Origin: Streptomyces sp. NBC_01210
Lineage (GTDB): Bacteria > Actinomycetota > Actinomycetes > Streptomycetales > Streptomycetaceae
NCBI RefSeq assembly: GCF_036010325.1
Contig: NZ_CP108549.1
Coordinates: 6,262,001-6,326,000, forward strand
Direction of reading: 5' to 3'
DNA: 64,000 nt
Made by a program: the position numbers and the translations under genes. Below the pieces are notes generated by a model, which saw nothing but the letters and a program-made list of their open reading frames with translations, searched no databases and was not told the origin of the DNA. This document shows, in pieces, positions 54,174-62,708 of this stretch. Within the stretch, counting starts at the first letter, position 1, and every line of letters starts with the position of its first letter.

Positions 54174-55433
54174 ATGAAGACAGGCTTCAAGCGCGCCGCC
54201 GCACCTCTCGCCCTGTTCACGCTCGCCGCCCTGCTCGCCGGCTGTGGCGGAGACAGCGATTCGGGGTCGAAGAAGGTCACCGTCTGGATGTACCCGGTGA
54301 TCGCCGATCCCAAGGCCAGCTCCGCCTACTGGGCGCAGATCGAGGCGGACTTCGAGAAAGCCGCGCCGGGCACCTCGCTCACCATCGAGCAGCAGCCGTG
54401 GGAGAACCGCGACCAGAAGATCGCCACGGCGTTCGGCGGCGGCAAGGGGCCGGACGTCGTCCTGCTGACGCCGGACCAGATTCCGCAGTTCTCCGCCAGC
54501 GGCGCCATCAGCCCGGTGGACGGGGCGCTCAAGTCCAGCGTCGGCAAGTTCCTGCCGGCCACCCTTGACGCGATGAAACAGAAGGGCAAGATCTACGGCG
54601 CGCCCATCTACCAGACCATCACGACCACCGTCTACAACAAGAAGTTGCTGACCGCAGCCGGTGTCGCCACACCGCCCGGCACCTGGGACGAGATCAAGGC
54701 CGCCGCCCCCAAGCTCAAGAAGAACGGCGTCGCGCTCCTCGACTACTCCGCCAGCAACGAGGCCTCGCTGAACCTCAACTTCTATCCGCTGTTGTGGCAG
54801 GCCGGCGGCAGCGTCTTCACCGAGGACGGCAAGAGGGCCGCCTTCAACAGTCCCGAGGGTGTCGAGGCGCTCACCTTCCTCACCGACCTCTACAAGGCGG
54901 GCTCGGTCCCCAGGTCGTCGATGACGAACACCAACCTCCTCGCAGACCAGGCACTCGGCAAGCAGCAGGCTGCCATGGGCTTCTCCGTCGTCCTCGCCGA
55001 CGCCGAACTGGCCGCGAAGACCTGGGGCTCGGAGAACGTCGTGGTGGGAGCGCCGCTCAGGGGCCCCGCGAAGGAGGTCGCGTTCGGCATCCCCGGTGCG
55101 CTCAGCGTCAACGCCAAGTCCGGGAATGCGGCGGGCGCGGAGAAGTTCCTCGCCTTCATGACAGAGCCGGAGCAGGTCAAGTCCCTGGGCAGGGCCAGCG
55201 GTTACTTCTCACCGCGTACGGACGTCACGGTGCCGAACGCATCTCCGTACGCGAAGCAGTACCAGGCGGCGCTGGCGGACGTCAGTCCCGGTGAGCCCAA
55301 CCCGGCCGCGCGCCAGCTGATGGGTCTGCTCGCGCCGGAGATCCAGGCGGCGCTGGCGGGGAAGAAGAGCCCCAAGGAAGCGCTCGACTCGGCGGCCAAG
55401 GCGGCCGACGACCTCCTGGCGCGGCAGCGTTGA
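54174..55433 (+). CDS. Carbohydrate ABC transporter substrate-binding lipoprotein
   Basis: 419 residues. The lipobox ALLAGC is at about residue 24. Motifs such as KVTVWMYPV, the internal PDVVLLTPDQIPQFSASG and YNKKLLTAAGVATPPGTWDE match the SBP_bac_1 (MalE-like) family of sugar-binding proteins. It delivers a sugar or oligosaccharide to the permeases encoded downstream. GGAGG sits 7-8 bases before the ATG. The sugar specificity is unclear. Confidence 0.92.
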   Translation: MKTGFKRAAAPLALFTLAALLAGCGGDSDSGSKKVTVWMYPVIADPKASSAYWAQIEADFEKAAPGTSLTIEQQPWENRDQKIATAFGGGKGPDVVLLTPDQIPQFSASGAISPVDGALKSSVGKFLPATLDAMKQKGKIYGAPIYQTITTTVYNKKLLTAAGVATPPGTWDEIKAAAPKLKKNGVALLDYSASNEASLNLNFYPLLWQAGGSVFTEDGKRAAFNSPEGVEALTFLTDLYKAGSVPRSSMTNTNLLADQALGKQQAAMGFSVVLADAELAAKTWGSENVVVGAPLRGPAKEVAFGIPGALSVNAKSGNAAGAEKFLAFMTEPEQVKSLGRASGYFSPRTDVTVPNASPYAKQYQAALADVSPGEPNPAARQLMGLLAPEIQAALAGKKSPKEALDSAAKAADDLLARQR

Positions 55434-56488
55434 GCGAGGAGATCACACGCGAAACGGCCTCGCGCGAGGCGGCCACAGGTGAACCGGCCACGCGCGAGGT
55501 GGTCTCGCATGGGGTGGCCACAGGTGAACCGGCCACGCGCGAGGTGGCCACCGTCCGCGTGCAGGCCACCGGCAAGCGGGCCGTTCGCAAGGCGGGCCGT
55601 CACCAAGGCCGGCCCGGCACCCCCGCACGACGGCGCGAGGCCCTCGTCGGCCTCGCGTTCGTGGCCCCCATGCTGGTGCTGTTCATCGTCTTCCGATTCG
55701 GCCCGACCATCGGTGCGGTGTTCCTCTCGCTCACCGACTACCGGCTCAGCGGCGAATGGCGGTTCATCGGGGCCGAGAACTACACCCGCCTGTTCGAGGA
55801 CGACCTGTTCTGGGGGAGCCTGGGCGTCACCGCCGTCTACACCGCGGTCTATGTCCCGATGACCGTGCTGCTCGCTCTCGGCACGGCCGTGCTGCTGCAT
55901 CGCACCATCTGGCTGCGCGGCTTCTTCCGCGGCCTGTTCTTCCTGCCCTACGTCACCAGCATCGTGCTGGCCGCCGTCATCTGGAAGTGGATCTACCAGG
56001 TCGACGACGGGCTCCTCAACGCCGCTCTCGGCGCCCTCTCCCTCGGCCCGGTCGACTTTCTCGGCGATGAGTCCCTTGTCCTGCCCTCCATTGCCGCGAC
56101 CTCCGCCTGGAAGGGCTTCGGCTACACCATGCTGATCCTTCTCGCCGGGCTCCAGTCCATCCCCCGCGAGATCACCGAGGCGGCGACCATCGACGGCGCC
56201 GGCGCCTGGCAGCGCTTCCGCTGGGTGACGCTGCCGCTGCTGCGGCCCGTGCTTTTCTTTGTACTCGTCATCGAGGCGATCCAGGCCTTCCAGGTCTTCG
56301 ACGCGATGTATGTCATGACCGCGGGCGGACCGATCCGGGCCAGTTATTCGCTCGTCTACTTCCTGTACGACTCGGGGTTCAAGTACTTCGACTTCGGGTA
56401 CGCCAGCGCGGTCGGCCTGATGCTCTTCCTCGTAGTCCTGATCTTCTCGCTCATCCAGCGCCGGCTCATCGGAAGGGAGGCCGACTGA
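55430..56488 (+). CDS. Carbohydrate ABC transporter permease (MalF-like)
   Basis: About 352 residues with six membrane spans from about residue 70 onward. The EAA coupling loop reads EITEAATIDGAGAWQRFRWVTLPLLRP. The N-terminal 65 residues are hydrophilic and contain a 15-residue repeat encoded by a 45-base direct repeat. The start shown is a TTG overlapping the previous stop, without a good Shine-Dalgarno; an internal GTG could be the true start, which would shorten the repeat-bearing tail. Confidence 0.88.
   Translation: MSEEITRETASREAATGEPATREVVSHGVATGEPATREVATVRVQATGKRAVRKAGRHQGRPGTPARRREALVGLAFVAPMLVLFIVFRFGPTIGAVFLSLTDYRLSGEWRFIGAENYTRLFEDDLFWGSLGVTAVYTAVYVPMTVLLALGTAVLLHRTIWLRGFFRGLFFLPYVTSIVLAAVIWKWIYQVDDGLLNAALGALSLGPVDFLGDESLVLPSIAATSAWKGFGYTMLILLAGLQSIPREITEAATIDGAGAWQRFRWVTLPLLRPVLFFVLVIEAIQAFQVFDAMYVMTAGGPIRASYSLVYFLYDSGFKYFDFGYASAVGLMLFLVVLIFSLIQRRLIGREAD
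55471..55547 (+). repeat. Direct repeat in the 5' part of the sugar permease gene
   Basis: A 32-base identical segment beginning GGCCACAGGTGAACCGGCC occurs at 55471-55502 and 55516-55547. The 45-base period is a whole number of codons and duplicates ATGEPATREV in the permease frame. Confidence 0.9.
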
Positions 56489-57291
56489 TGGCGCGGCTCA
56501 GACTCCCCGTGCTGCTGATCCTGGTCGCGTTCGTTACCGTCACGCCGTTCCTGGTGATGGTGCTGGTCGCCTTCGCCCCGCCGGGCGGTCAGACCCTCCC
56601 CGGTGCCTTCGACCTCACCCGCGCCACCTGGCAGAACTTCTCCGACGTCCTCAACGGTGCGGACATCGGCCGCTGGGCGCTCAACTCCCTCGTGTATTCG
56701 CTGGTTTCGGTCGTGCTGATCCTGCTGTTCTCGTCGATGGCCGGATACGCCTTCGCCAAGAAGCGGTTCCCCGGGCGCGAGATCCTGTTCTGGGCATTCC
56801 TCGCGACGCTGATGGTGCCCTTTCAGGCCACCCTCATCCCGTACTACATCCTGGTGTCGAAGATGGGCGGCGTCGACACGTACTGGGGGCTGATCGTGCC
56901 GACGCTCGCCAACTCCCAGGCGGTTTTCCTGATGCGGCAGTTCATGTACCAGTTGCCCGACGAGCTCTTCGAGGCGGCGAAGATCGACGGGGCGTCGGAG
57001 TGGCGGATCTACACCACCATCGTCATTCCGCTCATCCGGCCGATCCTGGCGACCCTCGGGGTGTTCGTCTTCCTGTGGCACTGGAACGACTTCCTCTGGC
57101 CGCTGGTGATCGGGCAGTCCGAGCAGATGCGCACCCTCACCGTCGGCCTCGCCACGCTGCAGGGCGAGAACATGGCCGTGAACCAGATCATGGCCGGCGC
57201 CACCATCACCGTGCTGCCCTGCCTGCTCGTCTTCGGACTGCTCCAGCGGTATCTGACCGACTCGATCGCCACCACCGGTCTCAAGAACTGA
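56488..57291 (+). CDS. Carbohydrate ABC transporter permease (MalG-like)
   Basis: 267 residues with six membrane segments. The EAA loop reads ELFEAAKIDGASEWRIYTTIVIPLIRP. It starts on the last base of the previous gene's stop (TGATG) and pairs with it to form the channel. No ATPase gene accompanies the operon, which in Streptomyces is common because a shared ATPase (MsiK type) serves several sugar importers. Confidence 0.93.
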   Translation: MARLRLPVLLILVAFVTVTPFLVMVLVAFAPPGGQTLPGAFDLTRATWQNFSDVLNGADIGRWALNSLVYSLVSVVLILLFSSMAGYAFAKKRFPGREILFWAFLATLMVPFQATLIPYYILVSKMGGVDTYWGLIVPTLANSQAVFLMRQFMYQLPDELFEAAKIDGASEWRIYTTIVIPLIRPILATLGVFVFLWHWNDFLWPLVIGQSEQMRTLTVGLATLQGENMAVNQIMAGATITVLPCLLVFGLLQRYLTDSIATTGLKN

Positions 57292-57325
57292 CACCGTCGG
57301 CGGTGGGCCATCCGGCGGCGCCCGC

Positions 57326-58324
57326 TCAGCCGGCGAGGCCCGGCAGCACCTCGGTCCCGAACGACTCGATTGCGCTGAGAGCGTCCGTCTGCGGCATGCC
57401 GGGCGGCTGGATGCGCAGCACTACGCCATCGGCGCCCATCTCGCCGTACTCGCCGAGCCGCTGCACGCACTGGTCCACCGAGCCGATCACGGAGCGCGCC
57501 TCGATGTCGTCCCACTGCTGGGCATATCGCGCGGCATCGGCCGAGGTGCGCTTCCAGTCGCCGTAGGCGTCGTACAGCCCGCGCAGCGGGCCCTCCAGGG
57601 CGGCCCGCGCCTGCTTCGAGGTGGCGGCGGCGTAGCCCTCGCGGCAGACGATGACTTCCGCGCCGAGACTCGCCGCGCCGCGTGGGTAGGAGCGGTACTC
57701 CGCGATCTTGCCGGGCAGTTCGGAGTCGAGCTCGTTGAAGGAGGTCGTCCAGCCGTCACACATCCGGGCCGTACGCTCCAGAGCGGCGGATACCCGCCCG
57801 CCGTTCCAGATGCGTGGCCGCGGGGACTGCACCGGGCGTGGCGCGAGAAAGGCATCGTCCACCGACGTCCAGCGGCCGTGGTGGGTGACCTCGTCCTCGG
57901 TCCACAGCCGGGTGACCAGCTCCAGGCACTCCTCGAAGCGGGACACGCGCTCGCGCGGCTGAGTGCCGTACAGCGTGAACTCCTCGGGCCGGTAGCCGAG
58001 TACGAAACCGGCGGTGAGCCGCCCGCCGGAGAGCACATCGATGTGCGCGAGGGTCTCGGCCAGCCACACCGGCTGGTAGACCGGGGCGATCAGCCCCGCC
58101 GTGGCGAGCCCGATCCGCTCGGTGTGCGCGGCGAGATACGCCAGAGAGGTGAGGGCCTCGTGGTAGCCGGGCCGGTGCAGATGGCGTTCGCCGAGTACCA
58201 CCCAGTCGAATCCGGCCTGTTCGGCCAGCCGGACCTGCTCCACCGCATCGGCGAGCCGGGGCCGGTCGGCCTTGTCCGCGTAGAGATTGACGTAGAGGCC
58301 GACACGCATGGAGCGCTGTGACAT
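57326..58324 (-). CDS. LLM-class (luciferase-like) flavin-dependent oxidoreductase
   Basis: 332 residues. A TIM-barrel of the bacterial luciferase family is shown by FDWVVLGERHLHRPGYHE, HTERIGLATAGLIAPVYQPVWLAE, and GGRLTAGFVLGYRPEEF. It uses reduced FMN or F420; the substrate is unknown. AGGAAGGG lies upstream of the ATG. It is divergent from the DapA-family gene across 81 bases that contain a strong palindrome. Confidence 0.9.
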   Translation of the reverse strand: MSQRSMRVGLYVNLYADKADRPRLADAVEQVRLAEQAGFDWVVLGERHLHRPGYHEALTSLAYLAAHTERIGLATAGLIAPVYQPVWLAETLAHIDVLSGGRLTAGFVLGYRPEEFTLYGTQPRERVSRFEECLELVTRLWTEDEVTHHGRWTSVDDAFLAPRPVQSPRPRIWNGGRVSAALERTARMCDGWTTSFNELDSELPGKIAEYRSYPRGAASLGAEVIVCREGYAAATSKQARAALEGPLRGLYDAYGDWKRTSADAARYAQQWDDIEARSVIGSVDQCVQRLGEYGEMGADGVVLRIQPPGMPQTDALSAIESFGTEVLPGLAG

Positions 58325-58338
58325 TCTCGCTGGCCCTT

Positions 58339-58370
58339 CCTTTACGGTCCGGGCCGTAAAGGCTAGCGTG
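58339..58370 (+). promoter_or_regulatory. Strong inverted repeat with overlapping promoter-like elements
   Basis: CCTTTACGG (58339-58347) and CCGTAAAGG (58354-58362), nine perfect base pairs with six bases between. A plausible -35 TTTACG (58341-58346) and -10 TAGCGT (58365-58370) place the repeat within the promoter core of the DapA-like gene. A repressor here could control both divergent genes. Confidence 0.6.
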
Positions 58371-58405
58371 TCGCCAACGACCGCAACAGACGGGAGAGAT
58401 CGCCC

Positions 58406-59374
58406 ATGTCTGCGACGGAGGACCTGGTACGCGGGCTGCGCGGCACCGTACTGCCCGCGGTGGCCACGCCCATGGATCCCCGGGGAGTCGTGGACCTGGA
58501 CGCGCTGCGCGGTTACGCCGAGCGGATCGCGGCCGAGCGGATCGGCGGCGTGGCCGTCTGGGCACACACAGGCCGCGGTCTTCATCTCTCCGGGCCCGAC
58601 CGTCATCAGGTGCTGCGCATCTGGCGGGACGTGGTCGAGGGGCCGATCGTGGCAGGAGTGGGGGTGCCACGCTCGGTCCGCCCCAGCAACCTGCGGGAGG
58701 CATGGGACGCCACCGTCGCGATGGCTGTGGAGGCGGCCGGTCTCGGCGCTGACGCGGTCATGGTCTATCCGCTGGCGCAGTTCGCCGAGCGCCCCGGGGG
58801 ACAGTCGGAGGCGGTACGGCTGCATGAGCGGGTGGCCGAGGAGAGCGGGCTGCCGGTCCTCGGCTTCTTTCTGCACGGCGAGGCGGGCGGCTATCCCTAC
58901 CCGCCCGAGCTGATCCGCCGGCTGCTCGCGCTGCCGTCCGCCGCCGGGGTCAAACTCGCCACGCTGGACCGGGCGATGGCCTGCCAGGACGCGATCCGCG
59001 CGGCAGGCGAGAGCGGCAAGCTGGTCATCACCGGCGAGGACCGTATGTTCGGTCCCTCGCTGATGTGGGGCGCGGACTCCGCGCTGGTGGGCATCGCGGC
59101 GGCGCGGGTGTCCCTGACGACGGCGGTCCTGGACTGCTGGCGGGCGGGTGACCACACCGGGTTCGTACGGGCGTCGGCCCGGCTGGACCGGTTCGCGGAA
59201 GCGACCTTCCTGGCGCCCATCGAGGGCTATGTGCAGCGGATGCTGTGGGCGGCGGTCTGGGAGGGGCTGATCCCGGAGGAGGCGGCGCACGATCCGTACG
59301 GCCCCACGCTGCCGCCGACGGAGCGGCAGGTCGTGGTTGATTGCCTGGCGCAGCTCGCGAAGGACGATGACTAG
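58406..59374 (+). CDS. Dihydrodipicolinate synthase (DapA)-family aldolase/lyase
   Basis: 322 residues, a TIM barrel of the DapA/NAL class. The Schiff-base Lys is probably Lys183 in AAGVKLATLD. The usual catalytic Tyr of the YNxP motif is replaced (GFFLHGEAGG), so it is not a lysine-biosynthesis enzyme and likely acts on another keto acid or is a divergent aldolase. GGGAGAG lies upstream of the ATG. The partner gene is the divergent LLM oxidoreductase. Confidence 0.85.
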   Translation: MSATEDLVRGLRGTVLPAVATPMDPRGVVDLDALRGYAERIAAERIGGVAVWAHTGRGLHLSGPDRHQVLRIWRDVVEGPIVAGVGVPRSVRPSNLREAWDATVAMAVEAAGLGADAVMVYPLAQFAERPGGQSEAVRLHERVAEESGLPVLGFFLHGEAGGYPYPPELIRRLLALPSAAGVKLATLDRAMACQDAIRAAGESGKLVITGEDRMFGPSLMWGADSALVGIAAARVSLTTAVLDCWRAGDHTGFVRASARLDRFAEATFLAPIEGYVQRMLWAAVWEGLIPEEAAHDPYGPTLPPTERQVVVDCLAQLAKDDD

Positions 59375-59604
59375 TCCGCAGCCCGACCTGAGCCGGCCCG
59401 GACCGCGGCAGCTTCACCCTGAAGAGGCAAACCCGTATGACTGCCGCACGGGTGTGACCTGCCGCAAAGCAAGACCACTAGTGGATCGTGGTGGCCTTGG
59501 AGTCGGCGGTGTTCACAGTCCCCTTGTGCTGCCGGTCGATGCGGTTGAATGCGGGACCGCCGGCCGCGCCTGGCTGCTGCCGGGGACTGCCCTTGCCGAC
59601 GGAT

Positions 59605-60606
59605 TCAGCGGCGCTGACCCGCCTTGTCGACGATGTCGGTGGAGACCCGGGTGGCTGTGGCGATCACTGTGCCCTTTGCCACGAAGGGTCCCCCCGATGC
59701 CTTGCCGCCCACGTAGTAGCCGACTCCGGCCACGTAGCGGACGCCCCGGTAGGCGTGGGTCCTGGGGTCGAGCAGCACCTGGATGCTGTTGCGCTCGGTC
59801 GCGTAGTCGCGAAAGTTGCCCTCGATGCCGATCGCGACTGCCGTCCGTCCCGCGCCGTCGGTGACCTCGGCCGGCTTCGTCACCCCGTCAAGACCGGTGA
59901 TGATCCTGTAGATCGTGCCGACTTTGTCGGGCGCGACCACGGGTGATCCGGAAAGGATCTCAACGATCTCCGTGAAGTCCCGCTGCGCCTGGGTCATGCG
60001 CGGCGCGCTGACGCTCCGGCTGGGGATGGACCGCTGACGGATCATCCGAAGCGCGGCGGGCGGGTCGTCGGGGAGGTCGGCCACCAGGGCGTCGGAGAGC
60101 CGGGGCGAGAGCATCTCCCACCCTCCCTGATAGCGGTCGTTCCACACGTCGACGTCGTTCGGGTCCTTCGAGCTCTCATCCGGCGTGGCCAGTGCCCCGC
60201 CGTCGTAACGGACCCACTTGTCCTGGTAGAGCGGCTTCGCCGGCTTGGCCACGCACGGCTGTGAAGAAGGCCCCAGATTGAAATAGCCGGCTTCGCTGTA
60301 GCCGATCGTGCTGGCGCCGCTGCCGCACTGCCACGTGTCCCACCGGACCTGTTGGTGCACCCACTGGCCGGGCCGGGGCGTGGGTACCGCGGACGTGTTG
60401 TCCTGCTGCCTCAGTGGCAGTGTGGTCAGCAGGGCGGCGGCCGTCACCGCGGCGGCCGCACCGACGGCCGCGAACTTCCATCCCCCGCGCCCGCGCCGTG
60501 GCTTGGCGATCTCGTCCAGCAGACGTTGCCGGGCCGGGGTGAGCCGGGCGTGGTCGGGTACGGGAGCGTCGGCGCGCAGCTGCCGGACCGCTGTCATCTC
60601 ATCCAC
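59605..60606 (-). CDS. CU044_5270-family membrane protein, likely partner of the ECF sigma factor
   Basis: About 333 residues. A short cytoplasmic N-terminus (HARLTPARQRLLDEIAKP), one membrane helix (FAAVGAAAAVTAAALLTTL), and an external domain containing QQVRWDTWQCGSG and DPRTHAYRGVRYVAG. The layout matches the CU044_5270 family, found downstream of sigma-70 genes in actinobacteria. It may tether or inhibit the sigma factor. GTG 60606 has AGGAGG 9 bases upstream and overlaps the sigma gene by 8 bases. The 230 bases after its stop hold no recognisable gene. Confidence 0.82.
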   Translation of the reverse strand: MDEMTAVRQLRADAPVPDHARLTPARQRLLDEIAKPRRGRGGWKFAAVGAAAAVTAAALLTTLPLRQQDNTSAVPTPRPGQWVHQQVRWDTWQCGSGASTIGYSEAGYFNLGPSSQPCVAKPAKPLYQDKWVRYDGGALATPDESSKDPNDVDVWNDRYQGGWEMLSPRLSDALVADLPDDPPAALRMIRQRSIPSRSVSAPRMTQAQRDFTEIVEILSGSPVVAPDKVGTIYRIITGLDGVTKPAEVTDGAGRTAVAIGIEGNFRDYATERNSIQVLLDPRTHAYRGVRYVAGVGYYVGGKASGGPFVAKGTVIATATRVSTDIVDKAGQRR

Positions 60607-61204
60607 GGCCCGCCACCTCCTGGAAGTCGTATACGAGCGTGGGGTCGACGCCGCCGAGAGCGCTGCGGACCTTCTTGCGGGCCCGGTTGAGGCGGGAGCG
60701 GACCGTGCCCACCGGGATGGACAGTGCTTCGGCGACCTCCTGGTAGCCGAGGTCGGCCCAGGCGACCAGCAGCAGTACATGCCGGTCACCTGCCGACAGG
60801 GCGGCCAGGGCACCCGCGAGCAGCCCCTGTGCCGCCTGGGCAGCGACCCGGTTGTCGGAACGGTCGGTCCAGGACTCGGCCACGGGGTCGTGGCGGGTGC
60901 GGGCCAGTGCCCTGAGCGCACGTACCTCGGTGCGGCGATGCCTTCCGATCAGGTTGGCGGCTATCCCGTACAGCCAGGGCTGGGCGCTTGAGCGTGCGAC
61001 GTCGTAGCGCGCACGCATGCGAAATGCGGTCAGGAAGGTGTCGGCGGTGATGTCCTCGGCCGACCCCTCGCCGAGCCGGCGGGCCGCATAACGATGAATT
61101 CCCGCGGCGTGCCGGCGATAGAGCTCGCCGAAGAGCTCGGGGCGCTCAAGGGAGTCGGCGATGATCGTGGCGTCCTCGTCAGGTCTGCCGGGCGAGCCGT
61201 TCAC
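60599..61204 (-). CDS. ECF-type RNA polymerase sigma factor
   Basis: About 201 residues. Region 2 is PELFGELYRRHAAGIHRYAARRLG followed by AEDITADTFLTAF, and region 4 is GDRHVLLLVAWADLGYQEVAEAL followed by PVGTVRSRLNRARKKVR. The start at GTG 61204 is supported by GGGAGA 5 bases upstream; GTG 61279 is an alternative. It is co-transcribed with the membrane protein gene downstream. Confidence 0.92.
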   Translation of the reverse strand: MNGSPGRPDEDATIIADSLERPELFGELYRRHAAGIHRYAARRLGEGSAEDITADTFLTAFRMRARYDVARSSAQPWLYGIAANLIGRHRRTEVRALRALARTRHDPVAESWTDRSDNRVAAQAAQGLLAGALAALSAGDRHVLLLVAWADLGYQEVAEALSIPVGTVRSRLNRARKKVRSALGGVDPTLVYDFQEVAGRG

Positions 61205-61400
61205 GCGGTCTCCCGTGTCTGCTGTCGGTGGGGGGACATCCTTTATTGCCCGAAGCCCGCGAAGGGGTTCACGGTTCACGGCTGCGCCCTGGCGCGAATC
61301 CCTACCGGCTCCCGGCCGCGGTCATGGGCGTGAACTCGTTGCCTGGCTACGGGCAAGTAGAAGTGACCGATCATTTTGAACCGTGGGGAGTGGAGTTCTG

Positions 61401-62564
61401 TTGAGGCACTCGGTGAGAGATGTGGGGAGCAGATGGGCCGGGGCGCTGCTCGCGGTATTGGCGCTGTTTACGTCGATGTTGGTTTCGGCAGGCCCCGTCC
61501 AGGCTGCCGCGCCCCTGCCAGGAGGTAAGGCGAACTGGGTCGTCTCCGTCGGCCATATGGATCTGGCCTCGAAGGACAACTACCGCAACTGGGTGCGGCT
61601 CGGGTACTACGTCTTCAACACCAACGGCACGGTGACCACCAGCTACTGGAACTGGAACCAGCGGGACCAGCCTCGGCGGGTGGATGCGATGACCGCGGAC
61701 TGCGGCGGGGCTGTACCCACGTGCACAGTCCGGACGGTCGATGGGTTCGCCGACGACCCCACGGGGGGTTTCCAGGGCACCTTCGGCTACACGACCGACG
61801 GACGGCTCGCCGTGACGTGGAACCAGGACACGGCTGGGAAGCCGCTCACAGACCCACTCACCGAATACTGGAACCTGGAGACCGGACTTGCCTCCGGAGG
61901 GGTGGCTCGGATCACCAGCCCTACGTTCTACGGCGCATACGGCAATGACGTTGAGGTTCCAGCCCCGGGGGTTTTCTCCACCTACACGGCCAACTTCGGT
62001 GTCGGATACGGCAGCAATGCTTCGCTGGACCGCGCGAGCAGGGCGACCATGAGCCAGCTCATCAATGACCCGCGCTACAACGCCCAGCCGTACAAGGGTG
62101 CTTTCGTCGTGACAAAGGCATCGTCGTCGGACCCCGACACCCGCACAGGCATCGTGGGACGCGAAGGGGCGGGCGGAACCTGGTCCTTCGGCGCCGCATC
62201 GAATCCGTGGCGGCTCTGCAATGGCAGTCCGTGCATGGGCTGGCTCCAGCCCAACAGCAGTTGCAGCGGGACGGACAAGGACCGCGTGCGCTATATCGGA
62301 GAAGTCGGCGGGGGCAGGCGCAACACCGAGGAGTACTGGTGCCAGTCCCTGGCCCAGGGGCAGCCCTGCTACAAGCACAACTCACATCCCCGCCCGATGC
62401 TTCAGGTCATCGACGACTCCGGAAAGTTCCAGGGATGGGTGGGTGTTGAAGCGTTCACTCACGTGAGCACCAGCACCGGGCTGCCGGACAGCAGCTGGGT
62501 CGCAGGCTATTGGGGCATCTTCGACACGGTCTCGGCAGCTCTCCAGCCAAAACTCCCGAACTGA
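61401..62564 (+). CDS. Secreted protein of unknown family
   Basis: About 387 residues. A signal peptide (WAGALLAVLALFTSMLVSAG) ends near GPVQAAAP. The mature part is Trp-, Asn- and Gly-rich with strands such as NYRNWVRLGYYVFNTNGTV and GYTTDGRLAVTWNQDTAG, and about six cysteines, including CNGSPC and SSCSG, likely forming disulfides. This suggests a beta-rich extracellular domain, perhaps carbohydrate-binding, but I recognise no family. TTG 61401 with GGAG upstream was chosen; GTG 61383 and GTG 61413 are possible. Confidence 0.75.
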   Translation: MRHSVRDVGSRWAGALLAVLALFTSMLVSAGPVQAAAPLPGGKANWVVSVGHMDLASKDNYRNWVRLGYYVFNTNGTVTTSYWNWNQRDQPRRVDAMTADCGGAVPTCTVRTVDGFADDPTGGFQGTFGYTTDGRLAVTWNQDTAGKPLTDPLTEYWNLETGLASGGVARITSPTFYGAYGNDVEVPAPGVFSTYTANFGVGYGSNASLDRASRATMSQLINDPRYNAQPYKGAFVVTKASSSDPDTRTGIVGREGAGGTWSFGAASNPWRLCNGSPCMGWLQPNSSCSGTDKDRVRYIGEVGGGRRNTEEYWCQSLAQGQPCYKHNSHPRPMLQVIDDSGKFQGWVGVEAFTHVSTSTGLPDSSWVAGYWGIFDTVSAALQPKLPN

Positions 62565-62669
62565 CCCGCTCGACGTGGCGTCAACCATCAGGCATGTACC
62601 GAAAGTCGAGCATCTCATTCCTTCTGGGATGGCGCGGCGCCTGGTGTGGATCGGCTGCTGATCAAGTTG

Positions 62670-62702
62670 GCTGCCCCGGCTACGGGGAGTCCCGGGGGCA
62701 GC
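62670..62702 (+). terminator. Intrinsic terminator after the secreted-protein gene
   Basis: GCTGCCCCGG (62670-62679) pairs with CCGGGGGCAGC (62692-62702) with one bulged base and a 12-base loop, between two convergent genes. Confidence 0.55.
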
Positions 62703-62708
62703 TTCCCG

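Noticed and set aside
59462..59604. Short minus-strand frame ending NRIDRQHKGTVNTADSKATTIH after the CU044_5270-family gene
   Set aside because: It has a protein-like look but no start codon, no Shine-Dalgarno and no family match; the upstream gene ends normally, so a frameshift is unlikely.
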